From Zygnema cylindricum (lineage: Eukaryota > Streptophyta > Zygnematophyceae > Zygnematales > Zygnemataceae), in contig JBBHKE010002597.1 in the NCBI GenBank assembly GCA_037447655.1, positions 181,055-245,054 on the forward strand: DNA of 64,000 nucleotides, read 5' to 3'. Position numbers and translations under genes: made by a program. Of the stretch, positions 1 to 10,614 are shown one piece after another (positions within the stretch are counted from its first letter, which is position 1; each line of letters opens with the position of its first letter). Under the pieces are notes generated by a model. The model searched no databases. It was not told where the DNA came from and saw only the letters and a list, made by a program, of their open reading frames with translations.

Positions 1-640
1 TCTGGCTGTGATTTGCGGGTCGGTTGACAGTGGTGTGATATGATTCGATCTGGAATGAAATTCTTAAAATAGTGTTGACTTTTGATGGATCGATAAAATA
101 CGAAAAATAGACACAAAGGCCCTCACACAAGCGGAAGCAATAAAAAAAGATGACCACAAATAGAATGCTCGCAGTCCGGTGAAAGTCCACATTATTTCAC
201 AGGAAGGTTTTCCCAATAATACAAAAGTCCCTCTACTTGTACTTCCCTCTCTATACTTACAGTACTATTCTGAATCTTGCAACTTTTTGGGCCCCAGAAG
301 CGTCGCGAAAGGGTCCACATCGCCCTAGCAACCCGTTTTCTCCGTGCAACCGTATGTTTAGGGTTTATTTTATCTGTTTTTGTTGTTTTTTTATTAAAAA
401 AACAAATAATGAATATCCCTAAACATATAAACAATAGTTCACATACCTGATCTCAAGAGGTGCCGAAGGTGCCGCGGGGTGCCGAAGGTACCACAAACGT
501 ATGGAGGCTTGTTCGATACCCATGTTGAGCCAAATCCGAACTCTTGCAAGTGCAAACAGAAAGTACTGTATTGTACCACGGACGCGCAGAATGCGCGCCA
601 ATCAAGCGACGACAAAACAATGACAAAGTACGCAGTGAAT
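1..640. other. Intergenic, no gene seen
   Basis: No coding region is supported here. Positions 443-545 contain a block (AAGAGGTGCCGAAGGTGCCG and following, ending in CTTGTTCGATACCC) that recurs in diverged form at 4,187-4,270, so both belong to some dispersed repeat. The rest is unrecognised. Confidence 0.5.
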
Positions 641-647
641 TGTCTAC

Positions 648-853
648 TTTTAGTAGTGTTCATGTTTTTTTCGCCACTTAAAACATGTTTTTTCCGTGCA
701 CACATGTCGGATTTCATATTTGACGATTGCGAATGAAGTTGAAATTCTCAGCTTCCGATTGGCAATCTCAAATTGAAAATATGACAAATGTGTACGGAGA
801 AAAGATGTTTTAAGTGGCGAAAAAATTATTAACACTAATAGCGATACACGATG
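648..853. mobile_element. Hairpin MITE, copy 1
   Basis: The two ends are inverted: CGCCACTTAAAACATG near 670 pairs with the complement of AAGATGTTTTAAGTGGCG near 800, so the element can fold on itself. Its right end, CTAATAGCGATACACGATG, is the terminal repeat of two better copies at 3,953 and 4,278. The left end is degraded, so the left border is approximate. No coding capacity; it would depend on a transposase elsewhere. Confidence 0.7.
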
Positions 854-962
854 TTATGTCAAAGCGACTTAATGGTCGTACATAAAAATTGGAAAAAGTA
901 TGCTAGACGCCGATCGAAACTATAGCTTCCACAACGAAACCGATAACAATCAGAAGGTCCGA

Positions 963-1240
963 AAGAAACACTAATATAAAGAAACCCTAAAATAAAAAAA
1001 CCATAAATAGAGAAACCCTAAAAGAAGAAAGAAACCCTGAAAGAAACCCTGAAATAGAAAAACCCTGAAATATATAAACCCTGAAAGAAAGAAACCATGA
1101 AATAAAGAAACCTTGAAGTAAAGAAACCTTGAAATAAAGAAACCCCAAATCACAAAAACCCTAAAATCGAGAAACCCTAAAAGAAAGAAACCCTAAAAGA
1201 AAGAAACCATAAAACAAAGAAACCCTAAAAGAAAGCACCG
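963..1240. repeat. A-rich minisatellite (GAAACCCTAAAA-like)
   Basis: About 18 imperfect units of roughly 13-16 bp built on GAAACCCTAAAAGAAA, with variants GAAACCCTGAAA and GAAACCTTGAAA. It contains the telobox string AAACCCTAA, but units vary in length and are separated by A-rich spacers, unlike a telomere array. Confidence 0.75.
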
Positions 1241-1816
1241 AATCGTTTGGCGCCTGATTCCACAATGCGCTCAACAGTCTTTTGTAATTGAAAATGTTCG
1301 TTAGTGCAAAAATTGCAATGGAAAAGCCATCTGGGAACAAAGAAAATAAAGCAATGCAAGACTACATGTGTCAAGAAAACAAAAGGTATCGCATTCATTT
1401 GTGTCTATTATTTTCAATTCTTTGTATTTGCACATAAAAAGATCATCATGGCGGATCGAACTTCAAATAAATCATTGACTTGGACACGAATTATGAAGAA
1501 ATTTAAACATTTCGCAACATTTTTTTCCAATCACGAACGAAAAAACCGTACTTTATTTTTAATAATTAGGGTAAGGTGGAGAGTATGTGAGGTTGCCTTC
1601 TTTGTTTTGACAAAAGAAAGAAGTATTAGAAACAGGAACGAAAAATGAAAAAATATAAACTAAGGAAGACAACAAAAGAAAGGCGAGGATAGAGAGAGAG
1701 AGAGAGAAGAAAAAAAATATATCTATATTTTCTCATTTTAATGAAAGGAATTCCTGCAAATTTGAAATAACCGAAGGAAGACCTAATAAATGGCATGGTC
1801 TTCAAAGTTTGCAGTA
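1241..1816. other. Intergenic, no gene seen
   Basis: AT-rich sequence with a short GAGA run at 1,690-1,707. Open frames here are short and have no recognisable domain. Confidence 0.4.
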
Positions 1817-2352
1817 CACCGTTAATCGCTATTAGAGTAAAGGAATGAATAGCGTAAAAAATCAATTAGTGTTATTAACACTAATCGGGATTTTATTTTT
1901 TGAAAAAAAGCATATACACTAATTAATCCCTAACTGTAATTTGGGTTGTCCTGAATAATAAATACCCGCCCTTTCGATGTCTAAAGTAATATGTGTATTC
2001 GTACAAAATTTGTCAATTCGTACGCCGTCGCGCTGTTCACACGGTCGACGGACGAACATATGAGAAAGTGATTTTTGTCGACGAGTTTGCGTGTCTTTCT
2101 TCCAGTGCACATTCACATGTGTGCGCAATAATGTTAAGTGTCTTTTTATGCCTTTGTAATTCAAAAAGTACCATTTCGTACTAGAATATCCTGTCTGTAC
2201 GCCACACTATTTCCATCGCAGTGTACTTCCATTATTAACGCTAATTGAAAAAAACCTAATTGGAGTAATGGAAAAAATAGAATTATGGATTGCATTTCGG
2301 GTTTGAAAAGGGCAACGAATGGCGTTATATACTCTAATAGCGATTGACGGTG
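1817..2352. mobile_element. TA-flanked non-autonomous TIR element
   Basis: The left end reads CACCGTTAATCGCTATTAG just after a TA at 1,815-1,816. The right end is the inverted counterpart (CTAATAGCGATTGACGGTG), followed by CA, a mutated TA. TA target duplication plus terminal inverted repeats suggests a Tc1/mariner-type MITE. No transposase remnant is visible. Confidence 0.7.
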
Positions 2353-2381
2353 CATTGTTGGAAATCTAACCAATGGGAGTA

Positions 2382-2997
2382 CATCGCGAATCGTAATTAG
2401 ATAAATTACTATAATTCGGTCGCTCAAAATTTTGAGTCTATCACATGAAATAGAGTAATCGATTCTAATTTTTTCATTATTCTAATTTAGGTGAGGTTTA
2501 ATTAGCGTAAAAAACTCTAATATAGGTTATTTTTAAATAGTGTGGAGTACGGACGACGTCTGACCGTGCAAAATTGTACTTTTATAAGTAAAAAGGTACA
2601 AATATTTATTTATAGAATCGCGCTCGCACGTGAAATCGCACTAAACAAAAAAATCAATCACATCGAAAAAAATCAGTTCGCATAACTCTCGTCCGTCGAC
2701 AGCATCGTCGTCAGTGTGAACATTAACTGACATTCAATGCGACAAATAGTACTAGCGTCATAATGAAGTCAATGATATACGGACTGACACATTTTGTTTT
2801 TCTACGTAATTTAGTGTTCATAGTTATCACGCAAAAAATTATCGCCGACATAACCTAATATAGAATGCTTAAATAAATTAGAGTAAACTTCATAGTTGAA
2901 AAAGGTCTTTCACATAAATTAGCGTTCATTACTCTAATTGTATTTTTTTTGTTTTTTTACTCTAATTTTTTCATTACTCTAATTACGATTCGCGGTG
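2382..2997. mobile_element. TA-flanked TIR element (616 bp)
   Basis: Left end CATCGCGAATCGTAATTAG, right end CTAATTACGATTCGCGGTG, flanked by TA on both sides (2,380-2,381 and 2,998-2,999). The interior matches, in opposite orientation, the element at 15,868-16,482, for example the segments around CGCTCGCACGTGAAATC and AACTCTCGTCCGT. It has no open frame of note. Length and interior are conserved between the copies, so this is a real family. Confidence 0.8.
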
Positions 2998-2999
2998 TA

Positions 3000-3950
3000 C
3001 AGAAGTATTTTATATGTAATATTATATCCATATTCTATTTTATTTTGTTCATGCACTTTCATCGAATTGTTGAAGGCCGTTCGATCGTCCTATTACATGC
3101 GCACATCTTACATTCTTACGGTTCAATTCGTGTATACTGTACGATTGAGTACGATTCTTGCGAAAATTGTTCGGCTCTGTGAATAGAGTTTGGTAAAAAA
3201 TAACAAAACGGGCAGTTACCAAAAAAAATTCTTGTTCGGCTAACCAGAACAATTATCCATGCGAAATTTCCGCAGTTTGTTGAACAGTTCAATCGATTCG
3301 AGCCGTACTGACGTGAACCCGAAGATGCGGAGCTCTACAGTACTATAACATACTGGAAAAGTACAGTATTTCGTACTAAAATAACGGCGCCAATCGTAAA
3401 CAAACGGCGCGATGGAACCCTACGTCAACTTTTATGTTACCATTATTACATACGACAGCGTAACAGTAAGCTGTGCTTTGTTTGGACGCCCGTTAAAGCC
3501 CGGCGACAGAATTCTAACGAAAACTAACGGGAAAAGTCAAATCCCGTCAAGAATACCGGGAATCGCCGAACCATCGCATCGTCAGGAGATCCGTCCCATT
3601 GGACGAATACGATTTCCGTTGCTGGACCAATGAAATTACGGTCAGTTAAGATTCCGTCAACCAAAGGGATAAAATTTGGGTCCATCGATTCAGGGAGAAG
3701 ATTTGGAACCAGCTGATGGTACGGATAAGAAAATGGTCTTCAATTCTTCATTGTTATCCTTTAAAGTAGCTTTGACGTGGACTCGTATTGTCCATTTATA
3801 ATATATTTCGTAAATAGTATGGTAAATGAATGTATGTGCTCACTTGATAATTCAAACAAGAAGTCAGAATATATAAACGGCCGTTAAACTTCAAATCGTA
3901 GTACTGTACTGAACCTTGCACTGTACCTTGTACTGTACTGTACTTTACAG
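3000..3950. other. Intergenic with GTAC-rich stretches
   Basis: No gene recognised. Positions 3,898-3,955 are rich in TACTGTAC-type palindromic words. Short open frames (such as 3,412-3,633) show no domain. Confidence 0.4.
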
Positions 3951-3952
3951 TA

Positions 3953-4170
3953 CACCGTGTATCGCTATTAGCGTTGATATTTTTTACGCCACTTAAAACA
4001 TCTTTTCTCCGTACACACCTATCCGATTCTGGATTTTAGACCGCCAATCGAAAGCTGAGAACCTTACATTTCAATCGCAACCGTCAGATCTTCAATTCGT
4101 CAAGTGTGTACGGAGAAAAGTTATTTTTTGAGAACCAAAAAAACATTAACCCTAATAGCTATACACGATG
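3953..4170. mobile_element. Hairpin MITE, copy 2
   Basis: 218 bp between TA dinucleotides (3,951-3,952 and 4,171-4,172). The left end CACCGTGTATCGCTATTAG pairs with the right end CTAATAGCTATACACGATG. Subterminal arms CGCCACTTAAAACATC and CTCCGTACACAC are inverted near the right end. Same family as 648-853 and 4,278-4,493. Confidence 0.85.
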
Positions 4171-4277
4171 TAGCTTGATAGATCCCAAGAGGTGCAGAAT
4201 GTCGGCGCGAGGTGCCGCGAGGTGCCGAAGGTCCCACACTTGTATGGGGGCTTGTTCGATACCCTTGCTGTACTGTA

Positions 4278-4493
4278 CACCGTGTATCACTGTTAGCGTT
4301 AATATTTTTTACGCCACTTAAAACATCTTTTATCCGTACACACCTGTCCGATTTTGGATTTTAGATCGCCAATCGAAAGCTGAGAATCTTACCTTTCAAT
4401 CGAAACCGTCAGATCTACAATTCGACAAGTGTGTACGGAGAAAAGTTGTTTTAAGAGACGAAAAAACATTAACCCTAATAGCGATACACGATG
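4278..4493. mobile_element. Hairpin MITE, copy 3
   Basis: 216 bp between TA dinucleotides (4,276-4,277 and 4,494-4,495), clearly homologous to copy 2. Copies 2 and 3 are both followed by TAGCTTGATAGAT, so the element may have been duplicated together with its flank rather than inserted twice. Confidence 0.85.
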
Positions 4494-4675
4494 TAGCTTG
4501 ATAGATAACAAACGTCAATACTACAAATTAGCTGCCGCTCAAGTTAGTAGAGTGCTGAAAGTTAACGGCCGTTTTGTTTCAGCAAAGCCCTCGCCACTGG
4601 TCTCCACGGATTCTTATCTCCTGCCACGTGTCATATACTTTTTTGAAGCGCTACAGAACTGTACTCTTCAGTCAA

Positions 4676-4706
<31 letters not shown>

Positions 4707-4729
4707 AAGAAGAAGAAGAAGAAGAAGAA
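4676..4729. repeat. (AAG)n microsatellite upstream of NRAMP
   Basis: About 17 AGA/AAG units with no interruption, ending about 90 bp before the NRAMP start codon, probably in its promoter or 5' leader. GA-rich tracts are common in plant 5' leaders; a regulatory effect is only inference. Confidence 0.9.
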
Positions 4730-4820
4730 TTGCATCTTTTTCTCATGTTTTAGAAGTCCAGCTGTCCAGTTCTCTGAACCTTTTTGTGCCTTTTCATCCT
4801 CAAGGAGACACGTGGCAAAC

Positions 4821-6485
4821 ATGCAACGTGTCGGAGCCTTGTTGGCTAGATGGTTTGCCTCCGTTAAACCCTATTTGGTGGAGGAAAAGCCACCTCAGGA
4901 GACACGTGTCTTGCAGGTAGAGGTTCAGGATGAGCTAAACCCTAACCCTAACCCTAAATCCGGCGCAGAAATTGACCACTCTGATCAAGACTACCACGCG
5001 GCAGCCACTAAAGGACAAAATAGGAGAGATTCGGAGGAAAGCGAAGGAGAAGGAGAAGAAGAATTAGAGAGTGGAGGAATTAGTGGACTAAGAAGGAGAG
5101 GAGGAGAGGAAAAAGATTCAGAGAAAGAAGTTTTACTCGGATGGAATAAGCTGCCTCACGCTCCCTCTCTCCATGAAGTCAATTCCTCCGTTAGGGTTCC
5201 GGAATTATCGGCTCCGTGGTACAAACAGTTGTTCGCTTTTACCGGTCTCGGATTCGTAATTAGTGTGGGTTATATGGATCCCGGAAATTGGGCGACCGAC
5301 ATTAGCGCAGGTTCGGCGTACGGATATCGTCTCTTAATCGCGATCTTATTGGCCAATTTTGCGGCAATTTTTCTGCAGTCTCTGGCGCTAAAACTCGGAG
5401 TTGTGGCGGAAAGAGATTTGGCTCAAGCTTGTAGAGACGCCTATCCCAAATGGTTAAGTTATATTCTTTGGGTTCTCGCCGAAGTCGCGATCGCAGCCAC
5501 AGATCTCGCGGAAATCATCGGATCTGCGACGGCCCTTTATCTTTTGTTCGGGATTCCTCTCTGGGGAGGTGTTTTAATTACCACATTGGACGTGCTATTC
5601 ATCCTCGTCTTCGGTTTGCGGAATTTCCGTCTCCTCGAGCTTTTTATTTTCGTCTTATGTGCGACAATTGCCGGTTGTTTTATCTACGAGATTATTAAAG
5701 TGCAGCCCAATTGGGTGGATGTCGCAAAGGGGTTTATACCCAGTCCAAGTATTGTGACAGATACGAAAGTTTTATATAATGCGATAGGAATTCTCGGAGC
5801 CACTGTTATGCCACACAACATTTACCTTCACTCGAGTATTATCCAAACTCGAGCGTATTCTCGAAACATTTCCGGTAAGAAAATGGCCATAAAATATGGT
5901 ACTTGGGATTCTTCCCTCGCTTTGGCTATGGCTTTTTTTGTAAATGCAGCGATTTTAATTCTCGCCGCGGCCGCGTTTCATTTTGGTCCAAACGCAAACC
6001 GAAATGTCGCGTATATAAGCGATGCTTATAAACTAATTTCTCCGGCTCTAGGATCGAATGCCGCGAGAATATTATTTGGAGTTGCTTTATTGGCTAGTGG
6101 ACAAAATTCGACAATCACCGGAACTCTTGCGGGACAAGTTGTTATGGAAGGTTTTCTTCACGTTAGTTTAAAACCTTGGGTTCGACGAGTTTTGACTCGT
6201 TCTATCGCAATTATTCCCGCGGCAATAGTTGCCGCAGTCGCCGGAAATAGTGGAGCCGGAAAACTTTTGGTCCTCAGTCAAGTAATTTTATCGCTTCAAT
6301 TAACCTTTGCCGTTGTACCGCTTATCCATTTTACGAGTTCGAAAAGTCGAATGGGAATGTTTGTAAACGGATGGTTTTCACATATTGTGGCGGTTTTTTT
6401 GGCGTTTATTATTGCCGGATTGAATTTTTTTTTGATTGTTCAATCGATTCGAGAGAACGAGTTTGGAAGTACATCTGCGGTTTGA
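4821..6485 (+). CDS. NRAMP: NRAMP-family divalent metal transporter, bacterial MntH-like, intronless
   Basis: Predicted proton-coupled Mn2+/Fe2+ transporter of a membrane, 554 codons in one exon. Residues ~40-115 form an acidic, low-complexity cytosolic tail. From about residue 136 the protein is a continuous NRAMP core with some 11 hydrophobic segments. The metal-site motifs are intact: DPGN at 153-156 in the first helix and MPHN at 330-333 in the sixth. The conserved SGQNSTITGT loop is at 426-435. ATG 4,821 is the first ATG in frame; the open frame also extends a few codons upstream without one. The core (DPGNWATD, GATVMPHN.YLHSS, NAAILILAAAAFH, SQVILSLQL) reads like bacterial MntH rather than plant NRAMPs, which typically have DPGN(F/L)E.D. 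The absence of introns fits a transferred gene or a retrocopy. The flanks are ordinary plant repeats, so contamination is unlikely. The family call is secure; the origin is inference. Confidence 0.93.
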   Translation: MQRVGALLARWFASVKPYLVEEKPPQETRVLQVEVQDELNPNPNPKSGAEIDHSDQDYHAAATKGQNRRDSEESEGEGEEELESGGISGLRRRGGEEKDSEKEVLLGWNKLPHAPSLHEVNSSVRVPELSAPWYKQLFAFTGLGFVISVGYMDPGNWATDISAGSAYGYRLLIAILLANFAAIFLQSLALKLGVVAERDLAQACRDAYPKWLSYILWVLAEVAIAATDLAEIIGSATALYLLFGIPLWGGVLITTLDVLFILVFGLRNFRLLELFIFVLCATIAGCFIYEIIKVQPNWVDVAKGFIPSPSIVTDTKVLYNAIGILGATVMPHNIYLHSSIIQTRAYSRNISGKKMAIKYGTWDSSLALAMAFFVNAAILILAAAAFHFGPNANRNVAYISDAYKLISPALGSNAARILFGVALLASGQNSTITGTLAGQVVMEGFLHVSLKPWVRRVLTRSIAIIPAAIVAAVAGNSGAGKLLVLSQVILSLQLTFAVVPLIHFTSSKSRMGMFVNGWFSHIVAVFLAFIIAGLNFFLIVQSIRENEFGSTSAV

Positions 6486-7180
6486 ATGTATGCCTTTCAC
6501 GACTTTTGTTTTGCCGTTTATTCCTTTCACTTTTTTTAGCTTTTTTCTTTTTCTTTTTCTGTTTCTCTACAATTTTAGAGAATGGGGCATTTAAGAGTTT
6601 GCATTTTGTTTCAGAATATTGGTCTTTGGAAGGTTAGACAAAATTTTGGTATATTTTTGTTTTTGGAGACAGATGTTTCAATTAAAAAGAAGGAAGGAAA
6701 AGAGGGAGAGCTGGAAAATAGGAAAAAAAAATCAAACTTTGGGTTTTTCTAGTTTTGAAGGTTTCATCGGTTGCTATTTTTTTTGCAGAGACCTTTTTTT
6801 TTTTTTCCTTAACCGTTTTGAAAATATTTCGTATAACGTTTTAAGCATTTCCAGTTTTTTTTTTTTTTGGTATCTCATGAAAATCAAAGTTGTTCCTATC
6901 AAGTTTTGCGAAGAAAAACTTGGAAAATTTTGATGACCATTATAAAGTTTTTTTTCTTTTTCTTTTTCTTTTTTGGTCTATGGACACAATTTTGAGAGAG
7001 AGAGCCATAATTTCTTTGTCTTATTATACCACAAAAACCTGGCTTTTCAGTTGTCTTACATTGTGTTTTTTTTGTTAAATGTTCATAAAATGGTGTGGTT
7101 GCGACCAATTCCAGAAATAGGTATTCACACTCCCATTCTTTTTTTTTTTTACGTAGTCCATAAATCTCCCAAGGATGGGC
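6486..7180. other. 3' flank of NRAMP, T-rich
   Basis: Presumably 3' UTR and downstream sequence. It has several long T runs (near 6,790, 6,850 and 6,950) and no recognisable gene. Confidence 0.5.
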
Positions 7181-7510
7181 TTTATTATCACTATCGTTAT
7201 CATTATTGTTCTTGCATTGTTATCGTTGTGATTGTAATTATGATTATGATTGAATCATCGACATTTTCATTATCATTATCGTTATCATAGTCATTACAAG
7301 TATTGTGTCGTTGTCGTTTTTTTTGTCATCATCATGCTTGTGATCGTGATTGTGATTATGATTATGATTACCGTTACCGTTATCGTTATCATTATCAATA
7401 TCATTATCAAGATCATTAATGTTATCATTATCGTTACCGTTGTCATTATCTTTATCATTCATCATCATCATTTTCCTCATCATTATCATCATTGTTACCA
7501 TTACCATTCC
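7180..7510. repeat. Degenerate ATTATC/GTTATC simple repeat
   Basis: Imperfect array of ATTATC, GTTATC and ATCATC hexamers/trimers. It opens frames on both strands that encode only Ile/Val-rich or Asp/Asn-rich runs; these are artefacts of the repeat. Confidence 0.85.
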
Positions 7511-9110
7511 GATGTATGATATTCACGACGATATTTTGTTGAAGTTGTCCTTGAATTATGGATACATATCTTTTAATTTGGAATTGTCCCCAAAGTTGTT
7601 GATTTCCAATTCTAAGAATCTCACCGTTGTATCAATTTGAATCGATAGTGATGTAGGTAGAATGGGTTCTGTCGTAATCGATATGTACTATTTTTATGGT
7701 CTCAAATAATTGATATATTGACGCTATTTATTGATGTCGATGTTGCGATATCAACAATATAGAAGAATGTTTTGTAAACTGTACAATGTGCAGTATCCTC
7801 TACGCCTAAAAATCTGAAACACCTTTGATTTTAGAAAGATGTTAGTCGATTATCAATAATTATCGCTTGGCAAAGTCGGTCAAATTGACAAAATCGACTT
7901 AATGAACTTGATTTGGAAATTTACTGAAATTGAGATATACTTTTTCCGATGTCAATCAATAGACACCATAGGAATTGGTATGGATGTTGGGCCAAACACA
8001 ATCGTATGTGAAACGAAGAAAAGAAAAAAAATCTAGGAGTTGCATCTAGGCCCAAAAGGCAAATTTTGATATAGATGAAAAATTGTGTCACAACATTCGA
8101 TACGAAACTTTCGAAGTACAAGACAAACCAAAATGTTGGTGAAAGGTATTAAGTTGGTGATGGAATTCGAAGACTTGGGATTTTTAATATATTCAAATAT
8201 GAAAAAGTAGTAATTTACCCTGTTTACGCAGGTATGTATTGAACAAAGAACAAGTACTTTTTACTTTAAGAACTACCATGTGAAAAGTGAAATTGCGATA
8301 CATTTTAGGCATGTCATAGGGATAGATTGCACTTCTTTAATGTCTTTTAGTATGCCTTTTAGTATATATATTTTACAAGTATAATATAATATTGTACGCA
8401 TTACGATACAATATACAAATCTAGCAAAAAATGTACTCTCAGAAAATCGTATTGATATTATCAAGGATGATAATGTTTGACTTTCAAAACATGTGTCGAA
8501 ACATTTCAAATAACTTCTCTTAGCATTGATACTTCCATTTTACTAAAAGAAAGTTTTGATTTATCTGCTTTTCTTTGTCCCTTATCCGATGGAACGAGAT
8601 ATTTCCTATCGCGAACACTTTAAAATATGTTTGTTATGATAATGATGTCATCAAAGAATACCAGTGTAAGTTCTCGGAAGCTTCTTAAAATGTTATTCTT
8701 TAAATGGATAACTTTCTTGACACTTCTCAATGTAGTGATTTTCTATACACCCTCTCCCTCCCTCCCTCCCCCCCTCACTCAAATGTGAAGAAGATTCATG
8801 AATGGGAACCGCACGTGACCCAAAAATCTCTCCCGAAAATTGTGGAGGATTTTTCTTTGTCGATCCTCGAAGGTAGGGGGAGAGAGATACAAAGGGAGGG
8901 GAAGAGAAAGGAAGAAAGAAGAAGGGAGGGGTTGGAGAGGAAGAGGGAAGGGAAATGGGGGTGAGGTAGTAAGGACGGTAAAAGAATAGAAAAACCTTTA
9001 CAATTTATCGGGCTGTGGGGCTTTTTAAGAAAAAAATCTAACCGACCTCTTCTCGCGTTTACCATCTCTTCTCATCTCTTTAGGAGAGGTTATCTTTACA
9101 TCAATTTTTA
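7511..9110. other. Intergenic, no gene seen
   Basis: AT-rich sequence without a recognisable coding region. Positions 8,752-8,775 are a CCCT run and 8,875-8,965 a GGGA/GAAG purine tract, together a possible source of non-B DNA. Confidence 0.4.
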
Positions 9111-9111
9111 T

Positions 9112-9215
9112 ATCTTTCTATCTTTCTATCTTTCTACCTTTCTATCTTTGTATCTTTGTATCTTTGTATCTTTTTATCTTTGTATCTTTGTATTGCTTTA
9201 TATCTTTTTATCTTT
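9112..9215. repeat. TATCTTTC/TATCTTTG microsatellite
   Basis: Around twelve 8-bp units, first TATCTTTC and then TATCTTTG/TATCTTTT. Ordinary simple repeat. Confidence 0.85.
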
Positions 9216-9526
9216 TAAAGCCCGTGTGGCGACTGCTTTTAATTTAGGGAGAAAATGTCTAATTAACTCCACCCTATTCTCTCTTTTCTTAGATGATGAG
9301 ATTCCTATTTAGGTTCCCATTATTCCCAAATTCAGTTTTCTCAATTTCGTTTTTACCTTTCAATTTTTTTTCTTTTTGGTTCCCATGTACTCATATTATT
9401 TACCATTGTGCCTTTTATTCTTAGTACTTCTCTTTTCTTTTTTCTTAATAAAGTATTCTGTTTCTCCCTGGAAGTCCCTTTTAGAGGCTTTTTGTTATAT
9501 TCCTTCCCATTCTCTGGCGAATATGT

Positions 9527-10602
9527 TGTAATTCTGTGACCTCCATTGGTACACAGAATGTCCAGCTTATATCAAGCCTCTAGGATAATATTTGCACTTT
9601 TGACTTTGGCAATGAATAAGTGCCACCCTGGCACGCAAAAACTCTAACCACTACACCCCTGTGTAGCTTGGCTTGGACTCCCCTGAGTCCGTAGCAAAAA
9701 GAATCACTGAATTTTCTCACATGCGTATTAAATTATGGTTGTTCAAAGACAACAAATTTATACAAATGGTCTCTAAGAGAGAGGACTTTCAATTTTTTTT
9801 GTCAAAATCCTAAGAACCTTCTCTTAACTACTCTAGACCAATGAAAACACCGTACGCTAAATTATGTATATAAAAAGTAAGGTAGCCGCCGTACTTTATG
9901 TACAGAAATATTCGACACCACTCTCGGTCTACCACGTGGCATACAAGTCATCGTCATTCTGTCTTTTTATTATGAGATGATGCCACGTGTCATTTTCCTC
10001 TTTATTCGCAAAGTACGGTCAAATATTCTCTTCGACATCTCGGAACTTATGCGTGCCGTCCGCTCGTGATTTGCGCCGAAAAAATGTCGACCGTTGAAAT
10101 TCTTTTACGTGTTGACTGTTTGAATTTCAACGGTCTTCGTCCAATGTTGACTGTTGAAAATCCCGGCTCCTCTGCGAGCCGTCGATCACAGATGACATGT
10201 AATTTCAACCGTTGAAATCAAATGTCGTTTCATTTATTTCGTGCGGTACAGTACTTCGTACTGTAATGTTCTTCCTATGTTCGTTTCGTTTCGTTAGCCC
10301 TAAAATGATTTATGTCGCTGCGTTACTTTTTAAATATTTATCAAATAAAATGTATGTAATATTTATTCAAGATCTACCGGATAAAGCGGACGGCTGATCC
10401 TTACGGCTGTCATCTAGGAGGTCAGAGGATCAATTCTTGACCTTGACATCGTATCTTTTGCAGAACCTTTATTTTATACCTGTCTTCTCATCTGCATGAG
10501 GCAGACATGGCTGCCTGCAAGTTCTCAGTGACTACAACAAGCATGAGAACTATCAAATAACCATGGACTGACTAATAGATTGTAAAATACCCTTTTTCAA
10601 CA
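9527..10602 (-). mobile_element. 3' LTR of decayed copia element
   Basis: Plus-strand reading is TGTAATTCTG...TTTTTCAACA, so both ends obey TG...CA. Immediately right is a purine tract on the minus strand (AAACAAAGGGAG) and then RNase H of the copia element, as expected for its 3' LTR. A homologous LTR of almost the same length lies at 51,056-52,127. The LTR contains a tRNA-like segment (about 10,372-10,445) and the conserved block CTCAGTGACTACAACAAG (from ~10,524), both antisense to the element. Confidence 0.75.
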
Positions 10603-10614
10603 CTCCCTTTGTTT

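Noticed and set aside
963-1240. Interstitial telomere array
   Set aside because: Units contain AAACCCTAA but vary in length and are spaced by A-rich sequence; no run of adjacent CCCTAAA units.
4429-4920. 163-codon frame with a poly-Arg run before NRAMP
   Set aside because: Opened by the (AAG)n repeat and a MITE; overlaps the NRAMP start in another frame.
4821-6485. Bacterial contamination explaining the MntH-like gene
   Set aside because: The same MITE families flank this gene and recur 11 kb away in clearly plant sequence; no bacterial neighbours or ribosome-binding site.
7244-7519. Asp/Asn- and Ile/Val-rich frames on both strands
   Set aside because: Produced by the ATTATC simple repeat.
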